Translations under genes and position numbers: made by a program
Shown here: positions 25,780 to 32,527 of the stretch, in pieces
How the letters are laid out: each line of letters starts with the position of its first letter
Position numbering within the stretch: position 1 is the stretch's first letter
Notes under the pieces: model-generated
Told to the model about the DNA's origin: nothing
The model's input: only the letters and a program-made list of their open reading frames with translations
Database searches by the model: none
NCBI RefSeq assembly: GCF_018131225.1
Contig: NZ_JAFCMM010000006.1
Span: 1-64,000 of the forward strand
Length of the DNA stretch: 64,000 bases
Source of the DNA: Bradyrhizobium sp. U87765 SZCCT0048
Lineage (GTDB): Bacteria > Pseudomonadota > Alphaproteobacteria > Rhizobiales > Xanthobacteraceae
Direction of reading: 5' to 3'

Positions 25780-26436
25780 TCAGTTGACGGACGAAGAAGG
25801 AGCGCGCTTGAGATCCTCGGGCGCCGCGACGGCGACGAAGCGGGTGTCGTCGCGATCGACCAGCAGGACCGTCGTGCCCTGGGGCAGTGCCGCCGACGCC
25901 GGGGCGGCGCAGGCGGCGACGAAGTGCGGATTGCCGTGCACGTCGGTGACGCGGACGCGGCCGGGCAGGCCCTGGTCGAGCGGACCCACCACGACTTCGC
26001 CAACGCGGCCGACGAGATCGCCGAGTTCGACCGCATAGCTCTCGTCGCGCGGAACGATGCGGGCGATGAGGCGGCTCGATGCGCGCACCAGCGGCAGCGC
26101 CACGACGAAGGCGGCAGGGCCGGCGACGATCAGCGGCAGCGGCGCGGCGACGGTGCGGGCGATGTCCTGGATCAGGAAACCGGCGATCGAGAACAGCCCG
26201 AGCACCAGCAGCAGGAAGATCAGCAGCGGCACGCCGCCGACATTGAGCCAGGAGATGGCGGTGACGAGGCCATGGTCGCCATGGCCCTCGAAATCGACGC
26301 TGTGGCCGATCGCCTCGCTCAGCGATACGCCGATCAGCATCGAGATCGCCTCGATGCCACCGATCAGGAGGATCATGACTGCAGCAATGGAGAAGGGACG
26401 GACTTCAGGGGCGAGAAGGTGCTCAACGAACGTCAT
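25780..26436 (-). CDS. YqiJ-like OB-fold membrane protein, flotillin partner
   Basis: A 218-residue protein with about four N-terminal/central transmembrane helices (FSIAAVMILLIGGIEAISMLIG; PLLIFLLLVLGLFSIAGFL) and a C-terminal OB-like domain (ELGDLVGRVGEVVVGPL to the end), as in NfeD/YqiJ-type partners of SPFH proteins. The ATG at 26436 is preferred over 26490 because AGG lies 8 bases upstream. It ends 14 bp before the flotillin start. Such pairs are thought to form membrane microdomain complexes. Confidence 0.85.
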   Translation of the reverse strand: MTFVEHLLAPEVRPFSIAAVMILLIGGIEAISMLIGVSLSEAIGHSVDFEGHGDHGLVTAISWLNVGGVPLLIFLLLVLGLFSIAGFLIQDIARTVAAPLPLIVAGPAAFVVALPLVRASSRLIARIVPRDESYAVELGDLVGRVGEVVVGPLDQGLPGRVRVTDVHGNPHFVAACAAPASAALPQGTTVLLVDRDDTRFVAVAAPEDLKRAPSSSVN

Positions 26437-26533
26437 GGGGCGCCTGTGCAATGAGGGTCCGATTGGACCGGAAAGACGCAACCAAAGCATGAAACCAGAG
26501 TCGTGATTCGACCAGGTGGTGTACGTCCTTCAT

Positions 26534-27679
26534 TTATGATCCCGATGACTGTGCCTTCAAGCGGGCCAGACGGCTGGCAATCTCTTGGTCGCGGTGGAGC
26601 GCGCTGAGTTCATCGATGCCTTGTGCCGATGCTACATGGCCTGCCGGTATCCCGGTGGTGCGGGCGATGACACGGCCGGCGCGTTCGGCCTTGCTGATGC
26701 TCCCGGCGCGCGGCGAAGCGGGGCTGGCGCGTCCCTCGGCGGCGGTAGCTTCGCTGGCCTTGAGATCGGCGAGGCGCGCCTCGGCGTCCTCGAGCGCCGA
26801 GCGCACCGCCTGCAGCGAGGTGACATTGGCCTCGATGCTGTCGCGGTTCTGCTGGTCGGCGCGCGCGAGCACTTCCAGTTGCGCCTCGAGGTCGAGCTGG
26901 CGCGCAAGGCCCGAGGTCGCGAGATCGTCTCGCCCGGCGTCGATCGCGCTGCGAATCTTGTCCGAGAGATCGGTCAGTTCGTGCTCGAGCTCGCCGCGCC
27001 GCGCCTTCAGGCGATATTCTTCGGCGCGGGCGCGGGCGAGATCGGCGTGCGCGGTCCTCTCCGCGTCCTCGATCTCGCGGATCGCCTGCTGCACGACCGC
27101 GACCTTGTTGGCGTCCTCGGCCTTGTCGATGGCGGCATTGGCGATGCCGGCGATCAGCCGGCCAACGCGGACCAGGATGGTATCGGAGGTCATGGCGGTC
27201 TCCTGTTCTGGCGGAAGATTCGGCGTGACGCCGAAATGGATCTCGAACGCGCCGTCGCGGCGCACGAGGTAGGCCGGCGCGTTGTGGCCCCAGCCGGGGA
27301 CGTAGCCGGCGACGTCGAACGGCACGGCGATGCGGCCGAGCGCGGTGCCGAGCGTCAGCGTGGTCGCCGTCTTGATGTTGACCAGCTTCTCGTCGAGCGG
27401 CAGGCGCGGCAGCGGCGCGGCGCGATAGTCGAGGCGGTCGCGCAGGCCGAGCGTGACGAGGCGCGACGGCAGGCGGGTGCGCTGGCGGATCGCGTCATAG
27501 GCATGGGCGTGCAGGGCGACGAGATTGGAGCCGATGTTGTTGTCGCGCGCGATGGCGTCGAGCAGGTCCATCATCACCGCGTAGTCGTCGAAGGTCGCGG
27601 CGATGGCCTGCTGGCCGGCCGCGTCGGGCGCGAGGCGGTAGCGCAGGGCGTAGTCGGCGGTCTGGCGGGGCGCGGGCAT
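26534..27679 (-). CDS. PspA/IM30-family protein with an N-terminal TnpB-like domain
   Basis: A 381-residue ORF with two unrelated parts. Residues 163-381, from MTSDTILVRVGRL, are a PspA/IM30-type helical coiled coil that would bind membranes under stress. Residues 1-160 resemble the front half of IS1341-group TnpB: ALRYRLAP...AGQQAIAATF, an Asn/Ala/Leu helix with LVALHAHAYDAIRQRTRLPSRLV, then the strand-rich GRIAVPF...YLVRRDGAFEIHFGVTPNLP. TnpB continues at this point into RuvC-I; here RuvC and the zinc finger are absent and PspA begins. A strong AGGAG at 6 bases before Met163 (nt 27193) suggests the PspA part is also made alone. First gene of the PspA-YqiJ-flotillin operon. PspA call firm; TnpB resemblance by eye. 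Confidence 0.72.
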   Translation of the reverse strand: MPAPRQTADYALRYRLAPDAAGQQAIAATFDDYAVMMDLLDAIARDNNIGSNLVALHAHAYDAIRQRTRLPSRLVTLGLRDRLDYRAAPLPRLPLDEKLVNIKTATTLTLGTALGRIAVPFDVAGYVPGWGHNAPAYLVRRDGAFEIHFGVTPNLPPEQETAMTSDTILVRVGRLIAGIANAAIDKAEDANKVAVVQQAIREIEDAERTAHADLARARAEEYRLKARRGELEHELTDLSDKIRSAIDAGRDDLATSGLARQLDLEAQLEVLARADQQNRDSIEANVTSLQAVRSALEDAEARLADLKASEATAAEGRASPASPRAGSISKAERAGRVIARTTGIPAGHVASAQGIDELSALHRDQEIASRLARLKAQSSGS

Positions 27680-27688
27680 GGAAATGAT

Positions 27689-27711
27689 TAAAGCACTACT
27701 TTTGTGCTTTA
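27689..27711 (-). promoter_or_regulatory. Inverted repeat before the TnpB-like/PspA ORF
   Basis: TAAAGCAC-N7-GTGCTTTA, perfect 8-bp arms, lies 10 bp upstream of the ATG at 27679. It sits in an AT-rich patch where a ribosome site would be expected but none is visible. It may be an operator or an RNA hairpin controlling the first start. Confidence 0.5.
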
Positions 27712-27847
27712 CAAGATCCGTGCTTCTATAAAGTTGTGCTGCGGTTGCGAAGCAACCAAAGAAATAACCCAGGACATAGCCCAAGGCATTGGTCTGGCTG
27801 GGAGATCGGTGTTGCGCTGGACGGAACCGAGGGGGCGCGAGGTCCGA

Positions 27848-28642
27848 TCAGCCGGCCGCCACAGCTGTCGGCCGCCGGCGGGCAGGCCGCTCGTCGGGGC
27901 GCAGTGTCAGCACTGACACTCCGGATGCCGTCACCGCCACGGTGTGCTCGAACTGGGCCGACAGCGAGCCGTCCTGCGTCACCACGGTCCAGCCGTCGTC
28001 TTCGGTCCGCACCTCGCGTCGGCCGCGGTTGAGCATCGGCTCGATGGTGAACACCATGCCCTCGCGCAGGACGAGGCCGGTGCCCGGCTTGCCGAAATGC
28101 AGCACCTGCGGCTCCTCGTGCATCTGCCGGCCGATGCCGTGGCCGCAGAATTCGCGCACCACGGAATAGCCGTTGCGTTTGGCATGTCGTTCAATCGCCC
28201 AGCCGACGTCGCCGAGCCGCGCGCCGGGGCGGACCGCGCGGATGCCCTGCCACATCGCCTCATAGGTGGTCTGGACGAGATTGCGCGCCACGCCCGTCAC
28301 CTCGCCGACGAGATAGGTCTTGCTGGAATCCGCGATATAGCCGTTCTTCTCCAGCGTGATGTCGAAATTGACGATATCGCCGTCGCGCAGCACGCACGCC
28401 GCCGATGGCACGCCATGGCAGACGACTTCGTTCACCGACGCGTTCAGCACGAAGCCATAGCCGTACTGGCCCTTGCTCGCGGGACGGGCGTCGAGATCAT
28501 CGACGATGAAGCGCTCGACCATGTCGTTGACCTGTAGCGTCGACAGGCCGGCGAGCGGCGTGCGGTCGATCAGCCCGAAGACGGACGCCAGCAGGCGGCC
28601 GGATTCGGCGAGCAGGGCCAGCTCGTGCGGCTGCTTGGTCAT
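27848..28642 (-). CDS. map: Type I methionine aminopeptidase (accessory copy linked to ParD-like)
   Basis: A 264-residue cytosolic enzyme removing N-terminal methionine from nascent proteins. The metal ligands are visible: the VNFDITLEKNGYIADSS aspartates, the His in CGHGIGRQMHEEPQV, the glutamate in TIEPML and the final glutamate in SAQFEHTVAV. The ATG at 28642 overlaps the ParD-like stop (ATGA), so the two are translationally coupled. A proline/arginine-rich tail extends past the usual end. Linkage to a ParD-like gene rather than to rpsB or secY suggests an accessory, conditionally expressed Map. Confidence 0.92.
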   Translation of the reverse strand: MTKQPHELALLAESGRLLASVFGLIDRTPLAGLSTLQVNDMVERFIVDDLDARPASKGQYGYGFVLNASVNEVVCHGVPSAACVLRDGDIVNFDITLEKNGYIADSSKTYLVGEVTGVARNLVQTTYEAMWQGIRAVRPGARLGDVGWAIERHAKRNGYSVVREFCGHGIGRQMHEEPQVLHFGKPGTGLVLREGMVFTIEPMLNRGRREVRTEDDGWTVVTQDGSLSAQFEHTVAVTASGVSVLTLRPDERPARRRPTAVAAG

Positions 28643-28851
28643 GCCTCGCTCGTGGCCAGCGACTGGGCCGAAACGCCGGCGGCGCTGAGCTCCCGCTGCA
28701 GGATCTCGGCGAAACTGAGCGTCGGGTTGGTCTCGCAGAGCATGCCGATCCTGATCCAGTAGGCGGCCTGTGCATTGATCGAGCGGAACGACACCTTGCT
28801 CGCCCGGCGCAACTGGTCGTGCAGGTCGTCGTCGATGTTCACAATCCCCAC
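28639..28851 (-). CDS. ParD-like antitoxin-family protein
   Basis: A 70-residue protein of the ParD_like family, predicted ribbon-helix-helix: MGIVNIDDDLHDQLRRASK, then INAQAAYWIRIGMLCETNPTLSF and a helical tail. No ParE toxin lies beside it; its partner is map. The GTG start at 28851 is chosen because GGAGAGG lies just upstream and no ATG fits. A 39-bp palindrome ends 13 bp upstream, which fits autoregulation by an RHH dimer pair. The family is known to occur next to methionine aminopeptidase genes. Confidence 0.8.
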   Translation of the reverse strand: MGIVNIDDDLHDQLRRASKVSFRSINAQAAYWIRIGMLCETNPTLSFAEILQRELSAAGVSAQSLATSEA

Positions 28852-28863
28852 GGGCCTCTCCGT

Positions 28864-28902
28864 CCATACGATTCGTATATATTTTATATACGAATCGTAT
28901 GG
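28864..28902 (-). promoter_or_regulatory. 39-bp nested palindrome, operator/promoter of ParD-like-map
   Basis: Perfect 18-bp arms (CCATACGATTCGTATATA and its complement) flank a TTT spacer. Each arm is itself a palindrome, ATACGA-T-TCGTAT, giving two adjacent binding sites, and the centre TATAAAATATA can act as -10. The layout suits cooperative RHH repressor binding. Confidence 0.88.
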
Positions 28903-28927
28903 AGGGGCCAAGAGGCTGCCGGGCCTA

Positions 28928-29296
28928 TCAGGCCGGATCCGTCCGGCCCTTTTCCAGCGCGGCGCGGCTGTCCGCCGGCGCCTGCTCGCGCCGCGCCTCG
29001 AGGCCATAGTCCCTGAGGACGCCGGCGACACGCAGGCGGTAGTCGCGGAAGACGCCGCCGCGGCCGGCGGCCTGGGTGGCGCGATGGCGCGGCCGGTTGC
29101 GCCAGGCGGCGACGGCCTCCTCGTCGCGCCAGAACGACAGCGACAGCAGCTTGTCGGGCTCGGTCAGGCTCTGGAAGCGCTCGACGGAGATGAAGCCGTC
29201 GATGGTCATCAGCTCGTCGCGCAGCCGTGCGGCATGGTCGAGATAGTCGTCCTTGCGGCCGTCCGCGGGCCACACCTCGAAAATGATGGCGATCAC
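28928..29296 (-). CDS. Antibiotic biosynthesis monooxygenase (ABM) domain protein
   Basis: A 122-residue small protein with a ferredoxin-like ABM fold: N-terminal strand MIAIIFEVWPADGRKDDYL, then GFISVERFQS and SLSFWRDEEAVAAWRN, followed by a charged C-terminal extension. Members act as heme- or quinol-oxidising monooxygenases or are uncharacterised. The GTG at 29296 is chosen because GGGAGAG precedes it. A much longer frame continues upstream but is antisense to another gene. Confidence 0.75.
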   Translation of the reverse strand: MIAIIFEVWPADGRKDDYLDHAARLRDELMTIDGFISVERFQSLTEPDKLLSLSFWRDEEAVAAWRNRPRHRATQAAGRGGVFRDYRLRVAGVLRDYGLEARREQAPADSRAALEKGRTDPA

Positions 29297-29498
29297 AGCA
29301 ACTCTCCCTCGCGTTCGCTCGTCGCCGCTGCGCGACGACCGTGTCCTGACGTGTGATAGCGCGCGGGCGGCCGGGTCGCTTCGCTCGCGCTCGAAGCATG
29401 ATCGCGACACGCGCCGTGCGCCAGCGGTTGATTGCGCGCCCTGAGAATTGACGCTCGCATGGACGTCGCCGAGGATTGCAGCGGGCAGGGAAACGTCA

Positions 29499-29984
29499 AT
29501 GGTCAGGACACTCGTCAGGCTTGGTGTCGTCATCGCGATTGCGGCGATCGCGTTTGGTGGCTGGTGGTTGGTGCATCGCCCGCAGGCCGTCGCGCTGATG
29601 CAGCGGCCGGTGTCCGCGGCGATCCTCAAGGACACGACGAGAGACACCTTCTTTGCGATGATCGCCGCGTACTGCCACAAGCATCCGAGCGCCACGGACA
29701 CGGCGAGCTGCGCGATCTGTTCGCCCGAGACCTGCCCCGACTGCGGGTTCGGCCCCGAGCGCAGCGCGCTGGTCAGCGACTGCAATCCCAGCAGTTGGGA
29801 CTGCGCCGCCAGTTTCGTGTTCGCACCGTTCACCGGCGGCAGCTGCCAGTTCGGCACCACGTCCGGGACATGCCGCTGCCCCCAGTCCGCGCCGCTGCAA
29901 AGGGGAGCCGGCACGCTGCAGCGCTTCGCGGCGCTGCCGCCGCCGGCCGCAGCCGGGCCGTTCTCGCCGCGCGTGATGCCCTGA
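29499..29984 (+). CDS. Membrane-anchored cysteine-rich hypothetical protein
   Basis: A 161-residue protein with one N-terminal transmembrane helix (LVRLGVVIAIAAIAFGGWWLV) and a presumably periplasmic domain containing about ten cysteines, including CAIC, CPDC and CRC clusters and a Cys-His. The AGGGA ribosome site supports the ATG at 29499. I do not recognise the family. Metal binding or disulfide-rich folding are possible. Confidence 0.65.
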   Translation: MVRTLVRLGVVIAIAAIAFGGWWLVHRPQAVALMQRPVSAAILKDTTRDTFFAMIAAYCHKHPSATDTASCAICSPETCPDCGFGPERSALVSDCNPSSWDCAASFVFAPFTGGSCQFGTTSGTCRCPQSAPLQRGAGTLQRFAALPPPAAAGPFSPRVMP

Positions 29985-30256
29985 GCCCTGTTCGGTCGGC
30001 GATCGCGTTGCAATCAATATGATGGTCGCCTGTCGCCGGCACGGACGGGTTGATGCCCTGCGGCGCTATCACAAAAATGATCTTCCAAATTCAGCTGATG
30101 GCTTGGTCATTTTATGCTGTTTTGATGCTTGATCGTGGAACAAAAAGAGCATTGATGCGGATGTTGCGCGGGAAAGGTCCGAAACCGGGCCGATCGCGCC
30201 CCCACATTTGCCCGAATTGGTTTTCATGACGGTTTTGCAACACAGGGACTTGCTGC

Positions 30257-30436
30257 ATGACTGAACGCCGCTCGCGCACGCCTTCGGCACGTGGGAACTT
30301 TATGGATGAGGTTCGCGGGGCGCTGGATCAATTCGAGAAGCAGGAGCGCGAATTGCGCGACGACGGCGAGCGCCGTGCGCGTGAGGAAGTGCTGACGCGC
30401 ATTCTCGAGCAATCCCGGTCGAAGCCGACAGCTTGA
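30257..30436 (+). CDS. Small charged hypothetical protein (59 aa)
   Basis: An ORF of 59 codons: MTERRSRTPSARGNFMDEV, then a continuous charged helix (LDQFEKQERELRDDGERRAREEVLTRILEQS). AGGGA lies about 9 bases upstream and a strong terminator follows the stop by 3 bp, which together make a real monocistronic gene likely. The function is unknown. Confidence 0.65.
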   Translation: MTERRSRTPSARGNFMDEVRGALDQFEKQERELRDDGERRAREEVLTRILEQSRSKPTA

Positions 30437-30439
30437 TCA

Positions 30440-30478
30440 AACGCCGCGTGCGATCGGGACATCGCACGCGGCGTTTTG
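30440..30478 (+). terminator. Rho-independent terminator of the 59-aa gene
   Basis: A perfect 15-bp stem (AACGCCGCGTGCGAT and complement) with loop CGGGAC, followed by TTT. Confidence 0.9.
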
Positions 30479-30999
30479 CGCCCTCATGAAACGACCGGCT
30501 ACGCGCTGGCCGACTCCTTCCGATGATCGTCATGCCGCAGGTGACGGGCTCTCGTTCGAGGCGCCCGGAATCACGTGTGTCCGCGTCGCTGCGCATCCGC
30601 CGAATGGGGCGCGCGTCCGGGGACCATCACCGACATACGATATCGCGCCGCCAAAGCTGCGCCCTGCGTATCGCCTCCGAGGAATTTCGCGCCGGGAGGG
30701 GCCATCGCGGGCCTTGCCTCACTGATGTGGCCCCATCGACCGCTCCCGGCGTGCTGTTCGTGGATGCCGCTACGCGAACGCCCGAACGACTGCGTCCGCG
30801 ATGATCGCGGCCATAAGACCCGGTGGCGTCATCCAGCACCTCCGACGGTTGTCGAGCGGACCGGCGTTGTGGCGACGCCGGTCATGCTCCTCTCAGGAGC
30901 GCGTGGAGAAGCAAAGCACATCGGGCAGGGGCGTCAAGAACGCAATGCTGACCCATGTTCCCGGCATTTCGCGCGCGTTCGCATCACGCGCGTTCGATG
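30479..30999. other. Intergenic region without a supported gene
   Basis: About 520 bp between two converging terminators. Several short open frames exist but none has a convincing ribosome site or recognisable product. Confidence 0.5.
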
Positions 31000-31028
31000 A
31001 AAAACGCCGCCGGAGTGATCCGGCGGCG
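31000..31028 (-). terminator. Rho-independent terminator of frc
   Basis: A 10-bp stem CGCCGCCGGA/TCCGGCGGCG with loop GTGA is followed on the minus strand by five U, 30 bp past the frc stop. Confidence 0.88.
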
Positions 31029-31057
31029 CTGTATCGCGTGGCGATGAAGGGTGCGGC

Positions 31058-32335
31058 TTACTCCGCGGCGACCTTCTGCGGCGGATCGAGCGCACCGGAC
31101 TTGTGCGCCTCGGCGACCTGGTGATCGGAGAAGCCGAGCACTTCCTTCAGGATCTCGTCGGTGTGTTCGCCGAGCAGCGGCGAGCGTGTCACCACGGTCG
31201 GCGAGTCCGACAGCTTGATCGGGTTGCCGACCGACAGATACGTGCCGCGCACAGGATGCTCGACCTCGACCACCGTGCCGGTCTTGCGCAGCGACTGGTC
31301 CTCGGCGAGCTCCTTCATCGACAGGATCGGGCCGCAGGGGATGTCGTCCCTGTTGAGGATCTCCATCGCCTCGAACTTGGTCTTGGTCATCGTCCACTGC
31401 TCGATGCGGCCGAAGATCTCGTTGAGGCGCGGCAGGCGCGCGGCCGGCTTGGCATAGTCGGGGTGGGTCTTCCACTCCGGCTCGCCGATGACGTCGCAGA
31501 TCTTCTCCCATACCGGCGCCTGGGTGATGAAGTAGATGTAGGCATTGGGATCGGTCTCCCAGCCCTTGCACTTGAGAATGCGGCCGGGCTGGCCGCCACC
31601 GGAGTCGTTGCCGGCGCGCGGCACGGCTTCGCCGAACGGCACGCCTTCGCCATACTGGCTGTACTCGGTGAGCGGGCCGTGGGCGAGGCGCTGCTGGTCG
31701 CGCAGCTTGACGCGCGACAGGTTGAGCACGCCGTCCTGCATCGCCGCCGTGACCTTCTGGCCCTTGCCGGTCATGGTGCGCTGGTAAAGCGCGGTGACGA
31801 TGCCGAGCGCGAGGTGCAATCCGGTGCCGCTGTCGCCGATCTGCGCGCCGGTGACCAGCGGCGGGCCGTCGCGGAAGCCGGTGGTCGAGGCGGCGCCGCC
31901 GGTGCACTGGGCGACGTTCTCATAGACCTTGCAGTCCTCGTACGGTCCCGGGCCAAAGCCCTTGATCGAGGCGACGATCAGCTTGGGGTTGATGGTCTGG
32001 ATGGTCTCCCAGGGGAAGCCCATGCGGTCGAGCACGCCGGGGCCGAAGTTTTCCACCAGCACGTCGCAGCTCTTCATCAGCTCGGTGAGAACCTCCTTGC
32101 CCTTGGGGTTCTTGGTGTCGAGCGTAATCGAGCGCTTGTTGTGGTTCAGCATGGTGAAGTACAGGCTGTCCGCGTTCGGCACGTCGCGCAACTGGCCGCG
32201 GGTGATGTCGCCCACGCCGGGACGCTCCACCTTGATGACGTCGGCGCCGAACCACGCCAGCAACTGCGTGCAGGTCGGGCCCGACTGGACGTGGGTGAAA
32301 TCGAGAATGCGAACGCCCTTCAGCGCCTGTGTCAT
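31058..32335 (-). CDS. frc: Formyl-CoA:oxalate CoA-transferase
   Basis: A 425-residue class III CoA-transferase that moves CoA onto oxalate. Gln17 (HVQSGPTCTQ) and the catalytic aspartate Asp168 (QIGDSGTG) align with known Frc positions, and the glycine loop GGGQP is present. Position 48 is glutamine, as reported for E. coli YfdW, rather than the tryptophan of Oxalobacter Frc. Length matches the family. The ATG at 32335 has a strong GAGGAGG ribosome site. It lies 192 bp downstream of oxc in the same direction; no oxalate palindrome precedes it, so it may be read from the regulator/oxc promoter or another promoter in the gap. Confidence 0.94.
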   Translation of the reverse strand: MTQALKGVRILDFTHVQSGPTCTQLLAWFGADVIKVERPGVGDITRGQLRDVPNADSLYFTMLNHNKRSITLDTKNPKGKEVLTELMKSCDVLVENFGPGVLDRMGFPWETIQTINPKLIVASIKGFGPGPYEDCKVYENVAQCTGGAASTTGFRDGPPLVTGAQIGDSGTGLHLALGIVTALYQRTMTGKGQKVTAAMQDGVLNLSRVKLRDQQRLAHGPLTEYSQYGEGVPFGEAVPRAGNDSGGGQPGRILKCKGWETDPNAYIYFITQAPVWEKICDVIGEPEWKTHPDYAKPAARLPRLNEIFGRIEQWTMTKTKFEAMEILNRDDIPCGPILSMKELAEDQSLRKTGTVVEVEHPVRGTYLSVGNPIKLSDSPTVVTRSPLLGEHTDEILKEVLGFSDHQVAEAHKSGALDPPQKVAAE

Positions 32336-32527
32336 GGTTCAGCTACCTCCTCAATTGGCTTATCAGTTGGTCGATCACGACGTCTGGTGTTCGTCATGGC
32401 CGGGCTTGTCCCGACCATCCACGCCTGTCTTCGCGGGCAGCGCTCCGAAGGCGCGGACCACCGGGATACGCCCGGTGATGACGCAGAAGGCCCTGGCGCG
32501 CGACGATCAGGCCGCGCGCCGCGCGTC

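Noticed and set aside
26534..27193. A complete TnpB or Cas12-like nuclease
   Set aside because: RuvC motifs, zinc finger and a candidate right-end guide RNA region are all missing; only the N-terminal half is present, so no RNA-guided cleavage is proposed.
27710..27726. Possible sigma-54 promoter (AAGCACG-N4-TTGTA on the minus strand) before the TnpB-like/PspA gene
   Set aside because: E. coli psp is sigma-54 dependent, but here the -12 GC and the -24 GG are both degraded, so I do not call it.
30486..31000. Several short plus-strand ORFs between the 59-aa gene and frc
   Set aside because: No ribosome sites, no recognisable products and enclosed between two converging terminators.
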